Under the pieces are notes generated by a model that was given only the letters and a program-made list of their open reading frames with translations, did no database searches and was not told the DNA's origin. This document shows, piece after piece, positions 14,820 through 20,450 of a stretch of 24,801 nt of DNA (positions are counted from its first letter, which is position 1; each line of letters opens with the position of its first letter). The DNA comes from an uncultured Bacillota bacterium (GTDB lineage Bacteria; Bacillota_I; Bacilli_A; RF39; UBA660): positions 1 through 24,801 of the forward strand of contig CAMOVA010000006.1 in assembly GCA_946626905.1 (NCBI GenBank). The letters run 5' to 3'. A program made the translations under genes and the position numbers.

Positions 14820-14833
14820 GAGGTGATAATATC
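14820..14833 (+). promoter_or_regulatory. spoIID: SD and non-canonical start of spoIID
   Basis: GAGGTGATAATATC: the AGGTG core is 5 nt from ATC, exactly as AGGTG is 5 nt from ATG at whiA, rplI, spoIIQ and the 17887 gene. In-frame codons just upstream (GGT, GAT, AAT) include no usual start. Confidence 0.7.
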
Positions 14834-15736
14834 AAAAAACTTCTTTTAGTAGTACTTTTAATAATATTTATACCATATATTTTAGTAACGCTTTTTATAA
14901 AGACAAATACTATTGAATTTATATATGTAGAAAATAAAAATGTAAGAGTCAAACAAGAAAAAACAAATAAGATAATAAAGATTCCTATAGAAGAATATGT
15001 AGTAGGTGTATTAGCTGGAGAAATGCCCGCATCTTTTCCAGAAGAAGCACTAAAGGCTCAAGCGGTCGCAGCTCGTAGTTATGTTTTAAAACATCTAAAT
15101 TCTAGAAAAGATTATGATGTTGTTGATAGTATTAAAAATCAAGTATATTTAGATGATGAAACATTAAAAAGAAATTGGAAAAACAATTATGTTGAATATA
15201 TAAATAAAATTAGAAAAGCAGTATTAGATACAAAGGGTGAATACCTAACATATAATAATAAACTTATTACTGTTTTTTTCTTTTCAACCAGTAATGGTAA
15301 AACAGAAAATGTAGAAGAAGTATTTTCAGAAAAGTTACCTTATTTAAAAAGCGTAGAATCACCCTGGGATAAAGAAGAATCACCTGTTTATAATGATACA
15401 AAAATAATGTCATTAAAAGAATTTTATAGTAAATTAGGTTTAAAATATGATGATATTTTAAAATTTAATATACTTTCCCGCACAAAATCTGGAAGTAACA
15501 AATATATTGAAATAAATGGTCATAAATTTAAGTCTACCGACGTTAGGTCAAAATTAAATTTAAGATCCACCTACTTTACAGTAAAAAGAGAAGGAGAAAA
15601 TGTAAATATAAAAACAAAAGGTAATGGACATGGCGTTGGTATGAGTCAATATGGCGCAGCTGGAATGGCAAAACAGGGATATAGTTATAAAGAGATTTTA
15701 AAATATTATTATTCGGGTGTAGAAATAAAAAAATAG
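14831..15736 (+). CDS. spoIID: SpoIID lytic transglycosylase, apparent ATC start
   Basis: SpoIID cleaves glycan strands during engulfment, together with SpoIIM and SpoIIP at the septal membrane. The frame is open from 14831 and encodes an N-terminal anchor (KKLLLVVLLIIFIPYILV), then EEYVVGVLAGEMPASFPEEA, ALKAQAVAARSY and HGVGMSQYGAAGMA. With initiation at 14831 the product is 301 aa, near the family's size. There is no ATG/GTG/TTG at the start: the codon is ATC, placed after GAGGTGAT at the same spacing as ATG in rplI, whiA and spoIIQ. The next ATG (15023) would lose the membrane anchor and Glu64, probably the catalytic Glu (E88 in Bacillus). So either ATC is used or an ATG was recently lost. 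Confidence 0.88.
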   Translation: MKKLLLVVLLIIFIPYILVTLFIKTNTIEFIYVENKNVRVKQEKTNKIIKIPIEEYVVGVLAGEMPASFPEEALKAQAVAARSYVLKHLNSRKDYDVVDSIKNQVYLDDETLKRNWKNNYVEYINKIRKAVLDTKGEYLTYNNKLITVFFFSTSNGKTENVEEVFSEKLPYLKSVESPWDKEESPVYNDTKIMSLKEFYSKLGLKYDDILKFNILSRTKSGSNKYIEINGHKFKSTDVRSKLNLRSTYFTVKREGENVNIKTKGNGHGVGMSQYGAAGMAKQGYSYKEILKYYYSGVEIKK

Positions 15737-15764
15737 TATAAAACAAAATAATTTGGTCACACTT
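15736..15764 (+). promoter_or_regulatory. spoIIQ: Forespore (sigma-F/G-type) promoter of spoIIQ
   Basis: GTATA (15736-15740, over the spoIID stop), 14 bp and GGTCACACTT (15755-15764) match the sigma-F consensus GywTA / GgnrAnAnTw at all but one defined position; the spacer is 1 bp short. The predicted start at G15771 leaves an 11-nt leader starting GAGGTGAT. spoIIQ is a known sigma-F gene in Bacillus. Confidence 0.6.
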
Positions 15765-15781
15765 TAAATAGAGGTGATTAA

Positions 15782-16414
15782 ATGACAAAAAGAAAGGTAA
15801 AAAAATCAGTAGTATATACTTCGTATTGTATTGGTTTAATAATGATTATAGGATTAATATATTTAGTAGAAGCAAGCATACCAAAGAAACATTCAAGTAA
15901 AGATAAATATAATTACGTATCTAAAACTATATTTGATGATATTGTACCAGTAGTAAATACTGATGATAAATTAATAAAACCATATACTGCAACTGATGTA
16001 GAAGAATTAAAAAAATATTATGATTACAAAAGTGAAGAAGCAGAACAAGAAAAATCAATAATATATTATGAAAATACATATATGCAAAGTAATGGAATCA
16101 CTTATGGTAAAGAAACACCATTTGATGTAGTCGCAGTTTTACCTGGTACAGTAGAAGAAATAAAAAATGATGAGCTTTTAGGACAAGTTGTAACTATTAA
16201 ACACTCTGACAATTTAAAAAGTATTTATCAATGTTTAAGTAAGGTGAGTGCTAAAAAAGGTGACTCTGTAATTCAAGGGCAAGTAATAGGTCAAAGTGGT
16301 CCATCAAATTTAAACAAAGATAAAGAAAATGTTTTATATTTCGAATTAATTTTAAATAATATATCTTTAAATCCAAATAATTATTATAATAAAACAATAG
16401 AAGAGATTAAATAA
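15782..16414 (+). CDS. spoIIQ: SpoIIQ-like LytM-domain protein without zinc ligands
   Basis: SpoIIQ is a forespore membrane protein that binds SpoIIIAH of the mother cell across the septal space, helping engulfment and the feeding channel. The 210-aa product has a short cytoplasmic start, one membrane segment (residues ~13-30) and a C-terminal M23/LytM domain (about 108-205). At the first metal motif, normally HxGxD, it reads SNGITYG; at the second, normally HxHFE, it reads NVLYFEL. All recognisable zinc ligands are therefore lost and it should not be an endopeptidase. Position between spoIID and spoIIID, and a forespore-type promoter, support the name. Confidence 0.9.
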   Translation: MTKRKVKKSVVYTSYCIGLIMIIGLIYLVEASIPKKHSSKDKYNYVSKTIFDDIVPVVNTDDKLIKPYTATDVEELKKYYDYKSEEAEQEKSIIYYENTYMQSNGITYGKETPFDVVAVLPGTVEEIKNDELLGQVVTIKHSDNLKSIYQCLSKVSAKKGDSVIQGQVIGQSGPSNLNKDKENVLYFELILNNISLNPNNYYNKTIEEIK

Positions 16415-16425
16415 TCTCTTTTTTT
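16401..16425 (+). terminator. Intrinsic terminator after spoIIQ
   Basis: The stem AAGAGATT/AATCTCTT has an AAAT loop overlapping the stop codon and is followed by T. Confidence 0.87.
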
Positions 16426-16463
16426 CATAAAATAGAAATAAATATATATACTTTATTGAGGTG
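16425..16463 (+). promoter_or_regulatory. spoIIID: Candidate sigma-E-like promoter of spoIIID
   Basis: TCATAAA (16425-16431) and TATATACT (16445-16452) partly match the sigma-E boxes (kmATATT, CATACAnT). The spacer is 13 bp. The predicted start at A16459 begins AGGTGAG, leaving a 9-nt leader. In this AT-rich gap the match is weak; it is supported mainly by the sigma-E control of spoIIID in Bacillus. Confidence 0.3.
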
Positions 16464-16467
16464 AGAT

Positions 16468-16734
16468 ATGAAAAATATCCATGATAGAGTATTAGATGAA
16501 GCTAATCTTTTATTAGAAAAAGAATATACTGTAAGACAACTTGCACATATAAAACATTTATCAAAAAGTACAATACATAAAGATCTAACGGATAGATTAT
16601 ATAAAATAGATAAAATTAAGTATTTAAAGGTAAAAGCAATTCTTGATTATCATACCAAAATAAGACATATAAGAGGTGGTGAATCTACAAGGAGAAAATA
16701 TTTAAAAACTGGGAATAATAATAATAGACAATAA
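16468..16734 (+). CDS. spoIIID: SpoIIID, mother-cell transcription regulator
   Basis: SpoIIID is a small DNA-binding protein that switches mother-cell genes on or off between the sigma-E and sigma-K phases. The 88-aa product has the helix-turn-helix YTVRQLAHIKHLSKSTIHKD (about residues 19-38) followed by a basic C-terminal helix, GGESTRRKYLK, which in Bacillus contacts the minor groove. Length and order (spoIID, spoIIQ, spoIIID) match Bacillus. The SD GAGGTG precedes ATG by 4 nt. tagO follows with its own promoter, where Bacillus has mbl. Confidence 0.96.
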   Translation: MKNIHDRVLDEANLLLEKEYTVRQLAHIKHLSKSTIHKDLTDRLYKIDKIKYLKVKAILDYHTKIRHIRGGESTRRKYLKTGNNNNRQ

Positions 16735-16765
16735 ATTTATAAAATGATATAATTTAGATGGTGGT
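16725..16765 (+). promoter_or_regulatory. tagO promoter and SD
   Basis: TAGACA (16725-16730), 17 bp and TGA-TATAAT (16748-16753) predict a start at G16760 and a 9-nt leader starting GGTGGT. Confidence 0.65.
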
Positions 16766-16768
16766 AGT

Positions 16769-17827
16769 ATGCAAAATCAAATATTAGATGTCTTAAAAAT
16801 GGTACTGGTACCTTTTATATTTGTGGTTATTATAATTCCATTTATAAAAAAAGTAGCTGTTGATATAAATGCTGTTGATATGCCAGGAGGACGCCATATA
16901 CATAAAAAGCCAACACCAAAATTAGGTGGATTAGGAATATTTTTTGGTTTCTTACTAGGATATATGTTATTTGGAACACATAGTGGGATAATGAATGCTG
17001 TACTAATTGGTAGTTTTATTATCATATTGTTAGGTGTTTTAGATGATATAACAGAACTAGGTCCGTTGCCTCAATTTATTGGACAACTTGTAGCGGCTAG
17101 TATAATAGTTTTTTATGGAGGATTATTAATAAAAGATATAAGTGCTTTTGGACTATATATTGATTTTAATTTCTTGTCATATCCATTAACAATATTTTTT
17201 ATAGTAGGATGTATTAATTGTATTAATTTAATAGATGGGTTAGATGGATTATCAGGTGGTATATGTTCAATTTATTATTTAACAATAGGAATAATTGCAT
17301 TAATACAAAATAAAACAGGATTAGACTATGTTATAACATTTACAATGTTAGGTTCTACATTGGGATTCTTAGTATATAACTTTCACCCAGCTTCTATATT
17401 TGCTGGAGACTGTGGATCTAATTTTATGGGATTTATGATAGCAGTAATTGCATTATTAGGATTTAAAAACGTAACAATGACATCGTTTATAATACCTCTT
17501 GTTATATTAGCAATCCCAATACTAGATACACTATTTGCTATTGTAAGAAGATTCTTAAAGAAAGAACCATTATTTAAAGGTGATAAATTACATTTACATC
17601 ACCAATTATTAAATAGAAACTTATCAATAAGACAAACAATATTTATAATTTATGGATTAGATTTATTATTCGCAATCGCATCAATTATATATATATTAAC
17701 AGATGGTATAATAGTTTATATCGCATATAGTATATTACTACTTGTAGTAATATTAATAGTTGTAAAAACAAATATTGTGTTTGATAAAGAACAAATATTT
17801 AAAAGACGTAAAGCGAAACATACTTAA
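16769..17827 (+). CDS. tagO: TagO/WecA-type GlcNAc-1-phosphate transferase
   Basis: This is an integral membrane enzyme of the MraY/WecA/TagO family. It links GlcNAc-1-phosphate to undecaprenyl phosphate, starting wall teichoic acid or another wall polymer. The 352-aa product has about 10-11 membrane segments. Diagnostic motifs are GGRHIHKKPTPKLGG, VLDDITELGPLPQ, INLIDGLDGLSGG, FAGDCGSNFMGF and KGDKLHLHHQLL. The last, a His-rich loop, separates TagO/WecA from MraY. No tagA/B/D genes are in the window, so the polymer is unknown. It has its own promoter and terminator. Confidence 0.93.
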   Translation: MQNQILDVLKMVLVPFIFVVIIIPFIKKVAVDINAVDMPGGRHIHKKPTPKLGGLGIFFGFLLGYMLFGTHSGIMNAVLIGSFIIILLGVLDDITELGPLPQFIGQLVAASIIVFYGGLLIKDISAFGLYIDFNFLSYPLTIFFIVGCINCINLIDGLDGLSGGICSIYYLTIGIIALIQNKTGLDYVITFTMLGSTLGFLVYNFHPASIFAGDCGSNFMGFMIAVIALLGFKNVTMTSFIIPLVILAIPILDTLFAIVRRFLKKEPLFKGDKLHLHHQLLNRNLSIRQTIFIIYGLDLLFAIASIIYILTDGIIVYIAYSILLLVVILIVVKTNIVFDKEQIFKRRKAKHT

Positions 17828-17840
17828 TAGTATGTTTTTT
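17816..17840 (+). terminator. Intrinsic terminator after tagO
   Basis: The arms AAACATACT and AGTATGTTT enclose a TAAT loop containing the stop codon; TTT follows. Confidence 0.87.
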
Positions 17841-17841
17841 A

Positions 17842-17883
17842 TTGAATATTGTTATAAAAAGTGTTATTATGATAATAGGTGAT
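17842..17883 (+). promoter_or_regulatory. Promoter and SD of the 17887 gene
   Basis: TTGAAT (17842-17847), 17 bp and TGT-TATTAT (17865-17870) predict a start at A17877, the first base of AGGTGAT. The leader is 10 nt before ATG 17887. The promoter rules out an in-frame TTG at 17842 as the start codon. Confidence 0.65.
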
Positions 17884-17886
17884 AGT

Positions 17887-18891
17887 ATGAGAATAATCAG
17901 GAATGGCGAAGAAGTAGATGTAGTAGTTATTACATATTTTACTTTAAATAAAACTAGTTTTTTAACAAGAAATGCAGAATGTAGTAAATATATTTTATAT
18001 ACAGATGAGCTTGATACAGATACTAAAACATTACATTTATCAAAAGTTTTTAATATAGACGGGACTATCAATTTAATATTACCTGATAAAAAAGAATTAG
18101 ATGTTTTAAAACCAATAATATCTAATTTTTTAGCTGATGAATCAACTGTATCAGTTGTTGTTAAAAACAAATATGAATATATTAGTGTTGATGAATTAAA
18201 AGATGAAAAAATAATTGAAGCAAGTGGTCAAAAAATAGAGATAAGTAAAAAGAAGTATTTAAAACTTCTTGCTAATAAATATTTAACTTATCCAGATATG
18301 AAATTAATCAATATGGACGAAATTCAAAAGGAAGGATTAGGTAAATACAATAAAATAGCTAAACCTGTTTCTCTTGTAATTGTGTTAATGTTTTTCTTAA
18401 TCACAACAGTTATTGATTCTAAAAATATTTCTAGTTCTATATTTTCATTAACTATGTTAGAGTTTTTACAAACTGCTGATTTGGCAAAACTTATATTTAT
18501 ATTAATATTAAGTATAGTTTCTTATAATAATGAAGATAAAAAGATATATTTTAGCTTTATTGTTTCTTTTATATCAATAACTTTATTATTACTTGGAATT
18601 AAAAATTTAGTAACTGATATGTCTACTATAACATTACTTCCATATGCATTAAAAGATATGAGTATGGTAGCTATATTATCTTTAGCTCTTATCTATTCAA
18701 TTCTATTAACAGTAGTATACTATTTATCAAAAGTATTATCTTTCTTATTTGTAAGTAAGTTAAAGATAAGAAATTATTTAACATATTGTGCTTCTTATAT
18801 AACATTATTTACAGTACTTGGATTAGGAGCATTGACTTTATATAATGAATATATAACTTCTTATATAGACAAAATTTTAGCAGCTATTTAG
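17887..18891 (+). CDS. Unknown protein: soluble N-domain plus five membrane segments
   Basis: The product has 334 aa from ATG 17887. The first ~155 residues are hydrophilic, beginning MRIIRNGEEVDVVVITYFTL and continuing mixed alpha/beta. The rest holds about five hydrophobic segments (roughly residues 158-175, 186-215, 222-240, 256-290 and 305-325). I do not recognise the family. An N-terminal cytosolic domain ahead of a membrane bundle could be a sensor or small-molecule transporter regulator, but nothing in the sequence proves this. It is monocistronic and convergent with the nuclease gene, sharing a terminator with only 3 bp between the two stop codons. Confidence 0.8.
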   Translation: MRIIRNGEEVDVVVITYFTLNKTSFLTRNAECSKYILYTDELDTDTKTLHLSKVFNIDGTINLILPDKKELDVLKPIISNFLADESTVSVVVKNKYEYISVDELKDEKIIEASGQKIEISKKKYLKLLANKYLTYPDMKLINMDEIQKEGLGKYNKIAKPVSLVIVLMFFLITTVIDSKNISSSIFSLTMLEFLQTADLAKLIFILILSIVSYNNEDKKIYFSFIVSFISITLLLLGIKNLVTDMSTITLLPYALKDMSMVAILSLALIYSILLTVVYYLSKVLSFLFVSKLKIRNYLTYCASYITLFTVLGLGALTLYNEYITSYIDKILAAI

Positions 18892-18909
18892 CTGCTATTT
18901 TATTTTTTT
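18879..18909. terminator. Shared terminator of two convergent genes
   Basis: The stem AGCAGCT/AGCTGCT (loop ATTT) covers the ends of both the 17887-18891 gene and the minus-strand nuclease. The plus side has a strong T-rich tail; the minus side has a weaker TAAAATTTT tail. Confidence 0.8.
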
Positions 18910-19548
18910 ATTAATATAAGTTTCTAATTCTTTTTTACCTTTTCGTAAGAATTTTTTTCTTGCTTTTTTATCGTAATGTAAATATATACAAAATAGTATT
19001 AACAAAATAATTGTTATTATGACTTTATATCTAATATCTAAATTTTTAACAAACTCATTTAAATCATTATCTTCTTTTTTATTACTCCATATACCTATTT
19101 TATCTTCTTTGGCTTTTTCTAAAGAAGTTTTTAATTCATCAGTATAAGTATATTTTCCATATAAATATTTAACATCTGCAAGGCCTCTTTTAACTAATTC
19201 ATTTTGTAATAACTTATTATCTATAAAAACCCATGCTAAATAACGATTATATTTGTCTGTTTTTCCACTTTTATCATCAAATTCAAGTACGATTTTTTTT
19301 GCGTTACTTAAACTTTTACAAGTAAATTCACTGGCTTCTTCACCAAATGGCTCTTCTCCTTTAGTAGGATGTTTAGTTTCTGGTGTATCAACAGCTAAAA
19401 ATCTCACTTTTATAGTTTCATCTTTCATAGTAAATTTAGCGGTATCACCATCTACACATTCATTTAATTTAACAGTTTGTTTTTCGTTTGCTAAACAAAC
19501 AAGTGGAAAACAAAAAAATATAGTTATAAATATAATTATTTTTTTCAT
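18895..19548 (-). CDS. Secreted SNase-type nuclease with C-terminal membrane anchor
   Basis: This is a 217-aa protein of the staphylococcal (thermo)nuclease fold, a calcium-dependent phosphodiesterase of DNA and RNA. It has an N-terminal signal peptide (residues ~2-20). Catalytic equivalents are visible: D35 (VDGDT), R49, D54 and E57 (VRFLAVDTPE), and R102 (DKYNRYLAW). A second hydrophobic segment at ~175-193 and a very basic tail (KKARKKFLRKGKK) make it a surface-tethered nuclease with the tail in the cytoplasm. Scavenging of external nucleic acid is a reasonable inference. The SD GAGGTAAT precedes ATG. Confidence 0.92.
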   Translation of the reverse strand: MKKIIIFITIFFCFPLVCLANEKQTVKLNECVDGDTAKFTMKDETIKVRFLAVDTPETKHPTKGEEPFGEEASEFTCKSLSNAKKIVLEFDDKSGKTDKYNRYLAWVFIDNKLLQNELVKRGLADVKYLYGKYTYTDELKTSLEKAKEDKIGIWSNKKEDNDLNEFVKNLDIRYKVIITIILLILFCIYLHYDKKARKKFLRKGKKELETYINKKIK

Positions 19549-19558
19549 ATTATTACCT

Positions 19559-19594
19559 CAATATAATTATATAATAATATTATAAAGTTGACAA
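19559..19594 (-). promoter_or_regulatory. Nuclease promoter (minus strand)
   Basis: On the minus strand TTGTCA (complement of 19589-19594), 17 bp and TATAAT (complement of 19566-19571) predict a start at 19559 and an 11-nt leader starting GAGGTAAT. Confidence 0.7.
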
Positions 19595-19633
19595 TCGTTT
19601 AAAAAGTGTTAAAATAATCGCAGAGATGGAGGG
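19588..19633 (+). promoter_or_regulatory. Amidotransferase promoter and SD (plus strand)
   Basis: A perfect TTGACA (19588-19593), 16 bp and TGT-TAAAAT (19610-19615) predict a start near 19622 and a 17-nt leader with GGAGGG. The -35 overlaps the divergent nuclease -35 by 5 bp. Confidence 0.72.
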
Positions 19634-19638
19634 TTATT

Positions 19639-20340
19639 ATGGCACCAATTATAGGAATAGTAGAATGGCCTTATTTTGATAAGGATAATGATAAAATTTA
19701 TGAAGTAGTAAATCCAATAGTAGAATGGATTGTTAGAAGTGGTGGAATACCTATGGGAATATTTCCAACACAAATAGAAAACTTTGTGGATAAAAAAATA
19801 CCAGAGTTAGAAAAAATGACTCCGACTGAACTTAAAAATTTAAAAGAAGCAATTATGATGTGTGACGGAATTATTAAACCAGGCGCTACAAGAATATATC
19901 CTCATGAAAGTAAGATATATGAATGTGCATGTGATCTTAATATGCCATATTTAGGAATATGTGGAGGAATGCAAATAATGCGTAATCATAATACAGAATA
20001 TGTTCCTAATATTAAAAACGAAAGTAACATAACACATCAATCTAAAGAAGATTACGTTCATGAAGTAAATATTATAAAAAATAGTAGACTTCATTCAATA
20101 CTAAATAAAGATAACATTATAGTTAATAGTAGACATAATTATCACATAGCAAATCCAGGTTTAAAACAAATAGTTGCATATGCTAACGATGGTATTATAG
20201 AAGCTATAGAAGATAGTAATAAATTATTTAATATAGGTGTTCAATGGCATCCAGAATCATTGCCTACAGATGATCAAAATAGTATAAATTTATTTGGAGA
20301 ATTTATAGAAAGTGCCAAAATATACAAAAAGGGGAGATAA
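19639..20340 (+). CDS. Class I glutamine amidotransferase-like hydrolase (peptidase C26)
   Basis: This 233-aa enzyme belongs to the PuuD-type gamma-glutamyl hydrolase family. The triad is complete: Cys108 in GICGGMQIM, and His204 and Glu206 in GVQWHPE. The start MAPIIGIVEWPYF and the central CDGIIKPGA are typical of these stand-alone hydrolases. Known members cleave gamma-glutamyl-GABA or related compounds. No put/puu genes are near, so the substrate is not predicted. It has its own strong promoter, divergent from the nuclease. Confidence 0.88.
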   Translation: MAPIIGIVEWPYFDKDNDKIYEVVNPIVEWIVRSGGIPMGIFPTQIENFVDKKIPELEKMTPTELKNLKEAIMMCDGIIKPGATRIYPHESKIYECACDLNMPYLGICGGMQIMRNHNTEYVPNIKNESNITHQSKEDYVHEVNIIKNSRLHSILNKDNIIVNSRHNYHIANPGLKQIVAYANDGIIEAIEDSNKLFNIGVQWHPESLPTDDQNSINLFGEFIESAKIYKKGR

Positions 20341-20349
20341 GCATAAATA

Positions 20350-20381
20350 AAAGAAAAAAGGGGTAAACCTCTTTTTTCTTT
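20350..20381 (+). terminator. Long intrinsic terminator hairpin
   Basis: A 14-bp stem (20350-20363 with 20368-20381, one G-U pair) has a TAAA loop. The T run lies within the 3' arm rather than after it. Confidence 0.8.
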
Positions 20382-20388
20382 AAAAAAC

Positions 20389-20437
20389 TTTACTTTAATA
20401 AATAATATATGTTATAATACCAAAGGTTAAAAAAAGG
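20389..20437 (+). promoter_or_regulatory. typA: typA promoter and SD
   Basis: TTTACT (20389-20394), 18 bp and TGT-TATAAT (20413-20418) predict a start near 20425 and a 26-nt leader. The SD is AGGGAAG, followed by a T-rich spacer before ATG. Confidence 0.6.
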
Positions 20438-20450
20438 GAAGTGTTTTTTT

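Noticed and set aside
15023..15736. ATG 15023 as the spoIID start
   Set aside because: It has no SD and would remove the membrane anchor and the conserved GE of GEMPASFP.
17842..17886. TTG at 17842 as start of the unknown membrane protein
   Set aside because: This stretch is the promoter itself (TTGAAT, 17 bp, TATTAT); ATG 17887 has the SD AGGTGAT.
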